Shown: piece by piece, positions 45,015 to 55,668 of the stretch
How positions within the stretch are numbered: position 1 is the first letter of the stretch
How the letters are laid out: every line of letters starts with the position of its first letter
Assembly: GCA_014607495.2 (NCBI GenBank)
Contig: CP053148.1
Span: 14,632,001-14,696,000, forward strand
Length of the DNA: 64,000 nucleotides
Source: Carposina sasakii
Lineage: Eukaryota; Arthropoda; Insecta; Lepidoptera; Carposinidae
Reading direction: 5' to 3'
The notes under the pieces: model-generated
What the model saw: the letters and a program-made list of their open reading frames with translations, nothing else
The model's database searches: none
What the model was told of the DNA's origin: nothing
Made by a program: the position numbers and the translations under genes

Positions 45015-45391
45015 CAGGATGATTTTTGTTCGTCAACGTTCCCGAAAACTACGGAATCTCCTCATCATCACGATCATTTTTCTCCATGGAAGCATGCCCG
45101 GGAAGTGTTTGATTTCCAAAATATTTGGGTCCAAAGTTGAGTAAATAGACTGCGTTTTTCTGCCTAAATGCACATTGACGCGTGTAGCAAGATTTTTTTT
45201 AATGAGAAATAATTAATATCTGTCTATGAAAAAACTAGCATAAACACTAGACACTATAAATTTCGCCCGATTAAGTAATTTAATAAAAAAAATTACATTG
45301 TTTCCTAGCATTTTTTTTTAGCATAAACTTACTTTATTTGATGTTTAGAGTACATACCCTTCGTTAAGGGTGGCAACGAAAAAATACCCTG
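45015..45391 (+). mobile_element. MITE-A copy 6 (complete)
   Basis: 377 bp, 'CAGGATGATTTTTGTTCGTC' to 'GAAAAAATACCCTG', TA-flanked, inserted inside the P-like element immediately after the broken THAP exon. Confidence 0.85.
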
Positions 45392-46246
45392 TACACAGAA
45401 ATCAATCCGATAGAATTGTATTATATGTATTTATAGATTTTTATAGAAAATATGAGAAAATTTTACTAAGTAGGGTTTTTTCTTTTTATTTTACAACACC
45501 GCATATCTCATTCTCGTTTCACATACTTAAACAATTATCGCGGTCGAAATAGCGCAGCTACTTGTTTGTACCACGTCTATCCTCACTCATTTTCAGTCAT
45601 GAACCGCCAAAGTTCTCTTTTATTTCAAAACCAACATAAGGTTTGACAGATCGCATAATTCTACTATTACTGTTACTGTATTTCAGTGGAGTTTTTTCTG
45701 GCGCACCTCTCGCGATTAACTCGTACATACATTCTCGTAGGAATATAATATTTATTTAAACTTTCGCGAGAGTTTATATTATTTCTATACTTTGCATATA
45801 GTAATTTTAAAAATGTTGTATAATAGCTATTGTGTGTGATAAAGATGTAGGTATAATAAAACACGTTGGCCAAAACTATTGTCTTCTTTATTTATATTTG
45901 AACCACATTTTTAAACCCTTATGTACCTACAATCACAAAATTTCCTTAAAATCGGTTCCACTAATAACTTTATTGTTATTGAAGAAATGTGTACCTAAGC
46001 TGTAATTATGAACAGTATAAAACATATTTTTTTAATTCGTATGTTAACAAAATTTAGGGAAAGTTTCTTAAGCTGGCAACTCAGAAACTGTGCATGTGTG
46101 CACAAGGCGCCGCCATTTCGCTGCTTCAACTTTGCAATGACAAGACTCGGTCCATAGTTCTTTTTACGTTCATGTATATAGGTACCTAATGTTTTTTTTA
46201 GTAATACGTAAATATAAATGATACATCTCATCGTCAAGTACATATA

Positions 46247-46511
46247 CAGGGTGTAACAGAAAGGATATGTTAAGCGAAAAGCAATGTGAATAGCCCACTA
46301 TAGAGAACCTATTTCTAAAATTTGAGACTCGAAATCACATGTTTATTTTTCAAGATTGTATGAACATTCCTGAGTTGTTTAGGAATTCTCCATACTATTT
46401 GGAAAAATAAACATGTGATTTTGAGTCTGAAATTTTGGAGGAAGCTTGCTTTTAGTGGGCTGTTTATATAGCTTTACTTTTTACTTAACATACCCCTTTT
46501 GTTACATCCTG
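46247..46511 (+). mobile_element. MITE-B copy 3
   Basis: 265 bp, 'CAGGGTGTAACAGAAAGGAT' to 'TTTTGTTACATCCTG', TA-flanked. Confidence 0.85.
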
Positions 46512-46524
46512 TATAAATACATAT

Positions 46525-46720
46525 CTCCTGATGCAGCCTACTGCTGGACGTAGGCCTCCCCCAGGGCGCGCTGCAAGGCCATAGAGGGGTTTTTACCCAT
46601 AGCCACCGCTAGGTTGGTGACCGCAGTGTGATTTCCAAGCTTTGTTGTGAACACGGGAAACGCTGCTGCCCATCTCCCGGAAACACTTAATCGTCACTCA
46701 CGGGATACATCCTTAAGCAA
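46525..46720 (-). repeat. RTE-type 3' tail, reverse orientation
   Basis: 'CTGCTGGACGTAGGCCTCCC' and 'CAGGGCGCGCTGCAAGG' followed by 'CTGCCCATCTCCCGGAAACA', matching the tails at 22.4 and 60.85 kb in opposite orientation. Confidence 0.65.
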
Positions 46721-46902
46721 TTAGTAAAAAGGAGTTATTTTAATATAACAAACATACACTACAACGTACGGACGGCTGTCGTTACAATATTTTTTTTTAA
46801 CTCCTTGCCCTTCGATACTATCAAGACAATTTACGTGTTTTCATCTTAATTTAGCGACGACAATAAATAGTGTATTGGAATACACAATTAAAACTACGCG
46901 TT

Positions 46903-47424
46903 TTATTTGTAAGGGCCTTTTAAACTTTTCAACAGTCTTCCTCTTATACCGACGATGGTACAGTCATCCAGCCAATTAACACACTTCTTCTCTATATTAT
47001 AATAAATATCATTTGGCACTATTGTAACATATTTATCTCTTGAACGTTCCGCCATAACCAGGAAGTCATTTTTACCTTCTTTCTGTACATATGGATTCTT
47101 CAATAGTACTGAATTTTGTGGTTTCTGAATTTTCCTTAGCTCAGTAATTATTTCGTTGTTTTCATCCTTCGCGGACGGTTTATCGGCGTTATCTCCTTCT
47201 TGTCGGAGCATTTTATCCACACGTGAGGATATTTCTCGATTTCTAGCGAGTAATTCTTTTTTTGAGAGCTCATCTTCGATATTACGCTTTCTGCTAGCAA
47301 AGCCCAATAAATCTAAAAGTTGTTTATCTGACTCCAGGGTTTGTTCAAGTGTTTGCTGGTTCAGTAAAACTTCAAGAGGATGCCCAGCAGCGTTGAAAAT
47401 GAACAAACAAGCTGTTATCCGTAC
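46903..47424 (-). CDS. terminal exon of a small, probably secreted protein (paralog 2, C-x6-C peptide)
   Basis: The exon starts in phase 0 after minus-strand acceptor AATTTTACAG and encodes 173 residues. It begins VRITACLFIFNAAGHPLE, a hydrophobic core with a plausible signal-peptidase site after NAAG; the start Met lies in an upstream exon beyond 47,424. The middle is a charged, helix-prone region (QTLEQTLESDKQLLDLLGFA, then KKELLARNREISSRVDKMLR). The C-terminus repeats paralog 1: 'IYYNIEKKCVNWLDDCTI' then VGIRGRLL, ending KGPYK. Exon phase, hydrophobic start, C-terminus and stop-overlapping AATAAA all agree with paralog 1, so the two arose by duplication. They point toward each other, 8.2 kb apart. 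Function unknown; a secreted peptide precursor is the best inference. Confidence 0.75.
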   Translation of the reverse strand, partial: VRITACLFIFNAAGHPLEVLLNQQTLEQTLESDKQLLDLLGFASRKRNIEDELSKKELLARNREISSRVDKMLRQEGDNADKPSAKDENNEIITELRKIQKPQNSVLLKNPYVQKEGKNDFLVMAERSRDKYVTIVPNDIYYNIEKKCVNWLDDCTIVGIRGRLLKSLKGPYK

Positions 47425-47451
47425 CTGTAAAATTGTACGACTTGTGAGTTA

Positions 47452-48428
47452 GGGTAAGATCGGGTAATGGGAGTCAGAGGGTAATAGTGGTCTCCAACAG
47501 TAACATCTCCAAAAGTAACACTAATAGAAACGCGCTAAGGGTCCTCCCTGCCCGCTCTGTTCCCCTCGCCGTCGCTGCGAGCGTGCCGCGTGGGTATGGC
47601 GACAGCATAGAGAATAAGAGGTGTGTTTTGTTTTTGCGGCTCGCCGATGTAAATTTTTACGGACGCAAAATATACAGTAACTTTTATAGTTATTGATCTA
47701 CTTGTATGTTACTTTTTTACGCCTTTACTTGTACATTTGGTATAATGATTTCCCACTTAAATCCCGAGTTTTTCTAATGTATATTTTGTGTTTATTATTT
47801 TTTCTTCATAAAATACTTACGGGTAATGAGAATCGGGTGATCCCCATTGCCCGCTAGTAACCGCCACCCAAAGAAAAAGATAGGGGAAAGGAAAAATATA
47901 CAAGGTGATTTTTGGTTGTCAACGTTCCCGAAATCTACGGAATCTCCTCATCATCATGATCATTTTCTTCATGGAAGTATACCTGGGAAGTGTCTGGTTT
48001 CCAAAATATTAGGGTCCAAAGTTGAGTAAATAGACTGCGTTTTTCTGCATAAAGGCAAGGGCAAGGGCCAAGGAAAGAAGATGAAAGTGCCGAAGAAGGG
48101 GACCGAAAGAGTAAAGAGGAAGATTCTCCAGGAATCAAACAATACCTCTGTATCAGACGTGACGCAATTTGTGTTAGATTTTTGTATGATTCTCATTGCC
48201 TACAAGGTGACCTCAATTACCCGTAACTTAGTGCAATGGGAGTCAAATCAGTTTTTTTTTTGTACTTTTATATTTCCCAAAGATGATTATTAATGTGATG
48301 ATTACTCATCTCAAATTACAGCTAATTAAGTAAATTTTGTTATGAGGCGGTTGCAATAAATTTTTTGTTAATTTTAGCTTTTGTATTCTAATTCTTGCTT
48401 AAGTGACCCCCATTACCCAATCTTCCCC
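47452..48428. mobile_element. 977-bp pogo-type non-autonomous element
   Basis: TA-flanked. The left end GGGTAAGATCGGGTAATGGG and the right end (reverse) GGGGAAGATTGGGTAATGGG continue to GTCA, with 3 mismatches in 25. The ends resemble the terminus of the pogo-like element at 24.10 kb. Extra 'GGGTAATGAGAATCGGG' words occur inside, and a MITE-A fragment is nested at 47,901-48,053. The block lies 27 bp upstream of paralog 2's exon, that is, probably in its intron. Confidence 0.75.
47901..48053 (+). mobile_element. MITE-A copy 7, left part only
   Basis: 'CAAGGTGATTTTTGGTTGTC' to 'ACTGCGTTTTTCTGCATAAA', then abrupt change to 'GGCAAGGGCAAGGGCCAAGG'. Confidence 0.75.
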
Positions 48429-48470
48429 TACCTGTCTGCAAGTACCTATGATTCCAATACTCTCCATATA

Positions 48471-49059
48471 CAGGGTGTCGCTAATAGCCAGGCAAATACT
48501 GAAATGCTGAACAAGTACCATTGTGTTGAGTTATACGACAGTGTTATTACTTGCAAGAAATGTATTTTTGATTTGATTATCAGTAATCATTGCTCTCTGC
48601 GCCAATTGTCTCGGGAAATTGGTTATGGTGTGTGACTCTCCAATAGGATTGATTAGTTATTTGAACATTTTTGCTTATATTACATTGTTTTTATTATGAT
48701 TTGTTTGTGCACATGTTATTTCCTCTTTTTTGCTAATCACTTAATTTAAATGGGTTGGCTGTTAGAGATAAGCTCACTTTTGTACACTATCTTTTCAAAT
48801 ATTTTATCTCGTGTTTTTTTATCTGTGTACAATAAATAATTATGAATTTTTAGGGAAACTTTTTTTAAATCAAATTTTGGTTAAAATTTTATTTTCAAGT
48901 CATTATCTAAGGTCTAATTAAATTAACTAAACTATTTTTTTTTCTGTAAATATGAAAAAAATGTCGAAATTTTTTGAATTTTCCTGAAAGTTTTCTGCAC
49001 TCCGAATCATGGTCTGAAGTCATGGTATAAATATATGCCTGTCTGTCACAAACATCCTG
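48471..49059 (+). mobile_element. MITE-C, complete copy
   Basis: 589 bp, TA-flanked: 'CAGGGTGTCGCTAATAGCCA' to 'CTGTCTGTCACAAACATCCTG'; the two ends are inverted versions of each other. Confidence 0.8.
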
Positions 49060-49063
49060 TATA

Positions 49064-49335
49064 CAGGATGTAGGCATGGTATCAATATTTGCCTGTCTGC
49101 CACAAACATCCTGTATAAAGGAGAGTCATAGGTGAAAAAACAGCAATGTGTCACACAATAGCCAATAAGCCCATTAAATTAGTCACAGGATCACCCGATA
49201 CAATTGGCGCGGAGAGCAAAGATTACTGATAGTCAAATCAAAAATATATTTCCTGCGAGTTATGACACTGTAGTATAACTCTACACAATGGTACTTGTTC
49301 AGCATTTCAGTATTTGCCTGGCTATCATCTGGCTG
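49064..49335 (-). mobile_element. MITE-C, partial reverse copy plus a right-end stub
   Basis: A 45-bp stub (49,064-49,108) repeats the right end; then 49,118-49,335 is a reverse copy ending 'CAGTATTTGCCTGGCTATCA'. Confidence 0.7.
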
Positions 49336-51059
49336 TGCATAAATGGTTTTCATTTTAATAGCCCGTCTAAGTGCGTTCAAAGGTAGGACTGAGTCCTGAG
49401 GATGATTTTTGTAATTGTTACTAACCTAAATAAGGGTATCTATTAGTATTTTTATTATAGTATCTTTGACGTGTTTTATCTAATAGTAGGTGCTTAGGTA
49501 CACACCTACTCGTAAATATGCTTAACTGCTGATCAAATAATTTTTTCTAGGTCAGTCAATAATCAATATTGATGTCTTTCCAAAAAGATAATGATGAATG
49601 ATAATGACATAATATCACCGCTTTGACTGTTTTCACATGGTTTTCACATACATAAGCACTGACTTATAGATACGAGTAATTATGAAGATAGACAAAGAGG
49701 AAGGACCATAAGTATTAACTTACAATATATTTCATTTTAGAGTACCACACATTTCAATAACTACATACATAAAAAACTTGGTCTTGAAAAGTTGAAACTT
49801 ACGACTCTGCTCGATAATTTTTGTTTACATAGGTATGTCAGGCACCTACCGTGAAATTGTAGGCAGTAAATAATTAATTGAAATAGAAATTGTTATCAGA
49901 ATAAGTTTATGTAAACATAATCCGTTTTATTTATTTATATTACCTTGGTCTTCGCTCCTCTCTGAACGGAGCGGAAACCAATAAATAATCTAAGTCTATT
50001 AAAAAAGAATTTGGACATTGTTAAATACTAATAAACACTATCTATGTAAAAAGAAATTCAAAGGCATTTTTTAATTGCATTGCTTTATATAAATTTGCGC
50101 GTATAAAGCTAGGAAAAAATCAGATTTCACCCGCACACTTTACACCCCCCGCGTTTGTCCAAAGCATCGAATACATTATAAGAGACTACACTTTTGGAAA
50201 CTATTGCAAAAATGGCTGATTCAGTGTTTGGTAGACCTCTCTTCTGATTAGAATGGCGATGGTCTGGCCGTATGCGGTCCACGAGGTGACTTAATATCGC
50301 CACCCAAAGACGGGATATAGTTTCCAAAAATTAACAATAACTTACGAGGTTGATTCCAGTACAGGGTTATAATATGGTTTTACCTATGTGAACAGTACAA
50401 TAACTGTCCATATTCATCGACCAGGTTCGCTATATATAGCCGCTCAAAGACGGGTTATTGTTTCCATAAATGCATGATCACGAGGAAGGCTGATTCTTGT
50501 GTAATATTAAAATATGAGCAGTTATTTTTACCTATGCAAACAGTATTAAAACTGACGACATGACTTGTTAGATAAGGTAAAAATAATGTATATGTTAGAA
50601 AAGGATGAATTGTAAATACTTAATTTCAATAGTTATAACTGATTCAGGAGCTATAGTAGTCCAATCAACGAGGAAATCCTTTGTATGGCGACTCAAAATT
50701 AATTCCTCTGTCGCTGAAACTTTGCAGGGTTATAAAGTTAAGTTAATAGATTACGATTGACAAAGAATCCAGGATTTTTCGCTTTAGAACTTTGTTTATT
50801 TTTTTACCTCAACAAAAAAATCACGTATCGCTGCGAAAAATAGTTAGTTACCTATATGTTAGGATATATTAAAAATTAAAGATAAATAATAAAATCCAGG
50901 AATATTTCCATTTCGGAGAACCATAAATTTTTCGTAAGAAAATTAAAGTAGAAAAAAGGTAATTTACAATTTGTGGCTCTGAAATCGAAATATTCCTAGA
51001 TTTATCTAAGTATAATTATTAATATATCCTGACATATTATACTGAAGGAATTTCAGATA
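49336..51059. other. no gene recognised
   Basis: AT-rich. Words 'CAAAGACGGG(A/T)TAT' with 'GTTTCCA' recur at 50,310 and 50,440, suggesting an old repeat. The minus frame at 50,127-50,327 (METISRLWVAILSHLV...) is unidentified and has no splice context. Confidence 0.35.
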
Positions 51060-51480
51060 GATCGCAATCCGCGCATCGCTCTAAGCAACTGAGCTATCGG
51101 GTCACATAACGCATGGAGTGCCTCTCAGGTTCATGATTTATTAACCTAATTTTAGAAATTTAATATAATAATATTTAATGAATTAATTTAATTTAAAATA
51201 ATTAGTAATTTTAATGTAATTTAAATCTACTAACCATTTTATTTTACTGTCATTTAACTAACCCATGGATCTTTGTTGTCCGAAAAAAAGAATTTGAATA
51301 AACTCGTATGACGAATTTTACCATCTTTTTTAAATTACATTTTTGGCAACGTTATTTTTTCATACCGATAGCTATACACTAGCCAAAGCTCGGTAAATAA
51401 AGCTGAATCCCTCAGCACAATGTTTAATGATGAAACGATCAACCATATCCTAGCGGGTTATGTTATGGAGAAGTATCTTA
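51060..51480 (-). repeat. tRNA-derived SINE remnants
   Basis: Minus-strand GACCCGATAGCTCAGTTGC (51,060-51,112) is a tRNA-like head. The SINE body ('ATAGCTATACACTAGCC', 'GATCAACCATATCCTAGCGG') lies at 51,297-51,480, separated by about 185 bp of AT-rich DNA. Confidence 0.55.
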
Positions 51481-51509
51481 TAAACTTATTTAAATTAAGA
51501 TATTCTTCT

Positions 51510-51590
51510 TCATCTTCTTCAGCCTATTGCAGTCCACTGCTGGACGTAGGCCTGCCCCAGGGCACGCCACAGGGCTACTGCCACATGGAG
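51510..51590 (-). repeat. RTE-type 3' tail
   Basis: 'CAGTCCACTGCTGGACGTAG' then GCCTGCCCCAGGGCACGCC; same tail family as 46.5 kb. Confidence 0.65.
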
Positions 51591-51639
51591 GTGCCACATG
51601 CCACATATACTATAAATATTAATAAGAAAGTGAAATAAT

Positions 51640-51705
51640 TTTTCACCCGAGTGAGTTTTGAACTCACGACCTCTCGCATTCCGTGCATCGCTCTAACCAA
51701 CTATG
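51640..51705 (-). repeat. second tRNA-like SINE head
   Basis: Minus strand 'GAGGTCGTGAGTTCAAAACT' keeps a box-B-like word next to ACTCGGGTGAAAAATT; the box A side ends at 51,705. Confidence 0.5.
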
Positions 51706-51709
51706 AAAT

Positions 51710-52484
51710 ATATATTTTGTGACGTCATCACGTTCCTTATCAAAACCACACACCGCATAAAGCATAGACATGACATGATTACGATATGCTAAGCAAAACT
51801 TTCTGTCAATTTTATTAAACTAGAATACAATTAAGGAATTAAATTATACATATACATATAATCACGCCTTTATCCTTTATGGGGTACCAGGGCCGTAAGA
51901 ACCACATGGTGCCACTTCTGACTTCTGATGGTATAGTTGAGATGTACAATTTCTGTTAATAGTGACAGGTGGTCAGCCCATCGCCTACAAAACACCAAGA
52001 CCCTCTTGTCCCTCTACTGACTTGTATAGTATGCCCGGAAGGAGAAGCAGCTGAAGTATTATACCTTTTTTAGAAGATTAAATTATATGTATACGTAGGT
52101 ACCTATACATTAGTACCAATTTAAATTTATTGTAATCGATAAGGTTTTTTCGCATCTCTCCTTAACACGTGCTATCTACATATATGAAAGAGTGAGATAG
52201 TTCCGATTTCACATGCGCTACGCTAGGTAATAAATAAACAGGTATCTTTTAGTACACGGGCCCTCGATCCGCATGCACATGATTTATTGATGTCACTAAA
52301 CTCCCTATATTGCGGGTGTACAACAACCTCCATGTTAAGATATATAAACTAACCCTCCACCAATATTTAACGTAATAGCACAAATTTTCAACATTGTACG
52401 AGTATAACACCTAGTGATATAGTGATGATAGTAATAAATTCTGTTGTGCCAATTTTTTTATTTATTTATATGCCGCGTTTAGTA
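51710..52484. other. no gene; one repeat fragment
   Basis: At 51,855-51,925 'AATCACGCCTTTATCCTTTA' matches repeats near 10.71 kb and (reverse) 16.39 kb. The rest is AT-rich without features. Confidence 0.4.
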
Positions 52485-52820
52485 TAGTCCAGTGACTTTT
52501 ACCTTACAAACGGTCCGATAGTTACGGATTTTGAAATAGATTTCTCCGTAACTATTTATCTCAAGGTAAAAAATAAGTTGAAGGAAATTTGTTTATGAAT
52601 CTTACCTATCTAGTAAAAAATGTTTCTAAACGAAATTATAAGCAAAACTCTAAGCGAAGAAGACTGCCGGTTTTTTTTAATATGGCGGCGGGCGCGAAGG
52701 GCGGGGGGCGGATTGTGCATTTTTACACACTGATTAACCATCTTAGACAACATATCAAAAATCCAGAACTACCGGACCGTATGTAAGATAACCGTATTTA
52801 AGTCTCTATTCACTGGACTA
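52485..52820. mobile_element. 336-bp MITE-E with AGTCCAGTGA termini
   Basis: TA-AGTCCAGTGA at the left and TCACTGGACT-TA at the right, followed inside on each side by 'CTTACA(A/T)ACGGTCC' in inverted orientation. A GC-rich 'ATGGCGGCGGGCGCGAAGGG' island lies inside. Confidence 0.7.
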
Positions 52821-52950
52821 TAATCACGTTACTGGTCAAAGGTAACCCGCTCGAACAGCGGATATGAGGTAAATAAGTGAGTCACCGCCATCGCCCTCGC
52901 ACACTGCATCCGTTTCTATATAATTCATTTATTTTCTCACATTTTGTGCG

Positions 52951-53005
52951 AATGGCCTTTTATGTTGCACTTTGAAGTGTTCAAAGTGCAACGTAAAAGG
53001 CCATT
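52951..53005. other. 25-bp-stem hairpin, 5-nt loop
   Basis: AATGGCCTTTTATGTTGCAC-TTTGA, loop AGTGT, then the complementary arm; in RNA only one position is G-U rather than Watson-Crick. The loop is short for a microRNA precursor. Confidence 0.7.
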
Positions 53006-53457
53006 TGCGTATTGTGATTTTTTGCTATCTCACTTTTTAGCTTCGTGATCGATACTGTACCTACGCCAGATAGTGCTATACGTCAACTGACGTGGCACGC
53101 GCTGTCATAACGTTTTATCTTGAACACTGCTTCGGAGGGTTAGCATCTCTACTTAATTTGTGTAAGAGGTGACGGGCGCGGCGGCGGCGGGTACGCCGGG
53201 AGCCAAAGCAATGCACGCTTTCTGTCAGATCCACCGCAAACGATTTTTTGACCGGACCGAGCCCTGCCAATCGTACTGCCCTTTTGGCTGGGCGTTCTTC
53301 TGCCGACTGAGTACAACCGGAGTAATGGTAATAACGTTCGGTAAATCCACATCTTCTAGGCGTAAAGTGACTGTTAGTTAGTTAATTAGTTTGACCGGGC
53401 ATTTTCCGCACTTAGCCTCTATAAGTGAAGCCATTATACGTATTTTACCTTACCTAT
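53006..53457 (-). other. probable 3' UTR of the LINE at 53.5 kb
   Basis: Minus-strand sequence downstream of the LINE stop codon, GC-rich between 53,165 and 53,320, unlike its surroundings. No coding frame of note; the exact 3' end is unknown. Confidence 0.35.
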
Positions 53458-54960
53458 CTACTCCAACCAAACCAGATTTTCCCAGAAGGTCAGCAACCTT
53501 CTAGGCTTGCTGCAGGCTTCCGAGAGTGATGCTGGCGATCGGAGGATCAGTGCCCGTTGTTCGGCCACGCTTGTGCATTCCATGATCACGTGCTGTGGCG
53601 TTTCTTCCACCTCCTTGCATCCTCCGCAGAGGGGGCTGTTTGACACACCTATGGTGTGCAGGTGTTTTTGTAGCGGACAGTGGCCCGTTAAGATTCCTAT
53701 GACCTTGCGGATACCGTCCCTTTTTAGACTTATGAGGTTGCGGGCGAGCCATTTTGATGCTTCCGGAACAGCGATCTTAGTCTGCCTGCATCCTGCACTA
53801 TTTTTCCACTCTGCGTGATGGGTTTCCTCGGTTTGCGTACGCAGCCACATTCGTATTAAGGCCTGGGGTAACGGCAATAGTGGTTCCGGGCCATATACGC
53901 TTGCCATAGATCCCCTTTTGGCCAGTTCGTCAGCTGCGTCATTTCCGAGTGAGTCGCTGTGTCCTTTAATCCACTGCAAGGTCACGTTGTTTTCGCTTGC
54001 GATGGATTGGAGTGCTTCATGGCACTCCTGTATGAGGACAGAGGTTATTACGTTATTTTGAAGGGCCTGCAAAACGGACGCGCTATCAGAGATGATTTTT
54101 ATATTCATATCTTTGACATCTCTGGTAGTCACCACCTTTGCCGCTTTGGTAATGTCTATGCATTCTGCTTGAAAGATAGTATTAACCTGGTCAAGGGTGG
54201 TGGATATTTTTATATTCATGTCATTCGAGAAAATTCCGGCTCCTGTGCCATACTTGGTTTTAGATCCGTCCGTGTATATTCTGACTTCTCTAATACCAAA
54301 GCTATCCTTCGATTCTGCGGTAAGTTGGATATTGTATTTCCTGTCGAAGACGTGGTGGCTCAATGTTCTATCTATGGGCGCCTCGAGGAGAGGTATTTCC
54401 TTCAAGATGTCTTCAAGAACTTTTGAGTGTTTAGTTGGTATGTTTTGCTTCCATAGACCGATTGCTCTTAATCTCAGGGCTGTTGCCTTAGCCTCCTCTT
54501 GTATGACAAGGTCCAATGGTCTGAGGTTCAGCAAATATTCGAGCGCGGTCGATGGAGTGGTTCTCATGCATCCAGTAGTTGCTACGCAGGCTAATCTTAG
54601 TAGACTCTGGAGTTTGGATTTTACCGTTGCTAGTTGCGTTCTGGGCCACCATTCAACTGATCCGTAGGTTAGAGAGGGTCTGATTGCCGACGTGTATAGT
54701 CAGAGAGTAATCTTAGGATTAAGACCCCATCTTTTACCAACAAGTCTCTTATACTGCCAGAAAGCTATACAGGCCCTCTTTGTTTTAGTATCGATATGGA
54801 TCCCCCAATTCAATTTGTTGCCAAGTATAACGCCCAGATATTTTACTTGTGTTGAAAGGGAGAGTTTGGTATTGACTGTTTCAGGTGTTTACAATCTCGT
54901 TAAACCCTTCAGCTATTCTGGCAAGACTACTAGCCCTGTCAGAAAACTCGTCTATATGTA
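53458..54960 (-). pseudogene. non-LTR retrotransposon ORF2 C-terminal half with RNase H
   Basis: An open minus frame of 369 codons (54,567-53,458) carries RNase H: 'REVRIYTDGSKTKYGTGAG' (first Asp), 'IFQAECIDITKA' (Glu), 'IISDSASVLQAL' (second Asp) and 'WIKGHSDSLGNDAADELAKR' (final Asp region). A Cys/His cluster 'CGGCKEVEETPQHVIMEC' comes near the end. Upstream (to about 54,890) the RT thumb is recognisable: 'VKYLGVILGNKLNWGIHI', then a TGA, then 'RPSLTYGSVEWWPRTQLA'. The RT palm and endonuclease are gone, so the copy is 5'-truncated. RNase H-bearing LINEs include the I, LOA, R1 and jockey-related groups; I cannot choose among them. Confidence 0.9.
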
Positions 54961-55408
54961 TTGTTGGTCATAAATCCCTGTTGCAACTTTTTAGTACATA
55001 AATGTTGTCCAATAGTGATGCGAGTGATCAAAACTTGTCACCATTCCGATACTGTTGTCGAGAACCAACCAAATTGTACAAAAGTATAAGGTTGTAATTC
55101 AAATTGTAGGTATACTGAACCTTGGTTTTTGATTTTTGCTCAAAATCGTGCAATTAGTGACTTTGGTAGTACACCATACTTGATTCAAATCTGCTATCTT
55201 TTACAAACTCAACTTGAAGTAAAATGTGGCTTTAAATATTATCGCAATTTTATATTATTTGGTTCTTACATAGGGTTGCCACCTTATCTTTTTGCATTTA
55301 AAGTACATGGGCTATAATAGGTAAGAAAAAAGTACATAGTATCAAAATAAAGTACTTACCTACAATTTATTTTTCTTTATTATTATATTTAAAAACATAT
55401 TCGCTATA

Positions 55409-55668
55409 CAGGATATAACAAAAAGGGTATGTTAAGCGAAAAGCTATGTAAATAGCCCACTATAGAGAACCTATCCACAAAATTTGAGATCCGAAATCAC
55501 ATGTTTATTTTTCCCGATAGTATGGAGAATTTTTAAATATCTCAGGAATTTTCATACAAACTTGAAAAATAAAAATGTGATTTCGAGTCTCAAATTTTGG
55601 AAATAGGTTCTCTATAGTGGGCTATTTATACAGCTTTTCGCTTAACATACCCTTTCTGTTACACCCTG
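55409..55668 (+). mobile_element. MITE-B copy 4
   Basis: 260 bp, 'CAGGATATAACAAAAAGGGT' to 'CTTTCTGTTACACCCTG', TA-flanked; almost identical to the 15.45 kb copy. Confidence 0.85.

Larger units (their letters stand above)
44229..46174 (+). mobile_element. P-element-like transposon remnant with ~38-bp TIRs
   Basis: The left end CATGAACGTATAAAAACTA, followed by GGACCGAGTCTTGTCAT, is matched by the reverse complement of 46,137-46,174 with about five differences. Outside lie TATATACC (left) and TATATAGG (right), a possible decayed 8-bp duplication. About 190 bp inside the left end a split THAP-domain coding start occurs, as expected for P-type transposases. Most of the coding region is gone; a SINE (44.7 kb) and a MITE-A (45.0 kb) sit inside. 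Confidence 0.65.

Noticed and set aside
52951..53005. microRNA precursor
   Set aside because: The 5-nt loop and near-perfect stem differ from typical animal pre-miRNAs; kept only as an unexplained hairpin.
53959..54667. Two plus-strand ORFs of about 155 residues
   Set aside because: They are antisense shadows of the LINE RNase H and RT-thumb coding sequence, which carries clear motifs on the minus strand.
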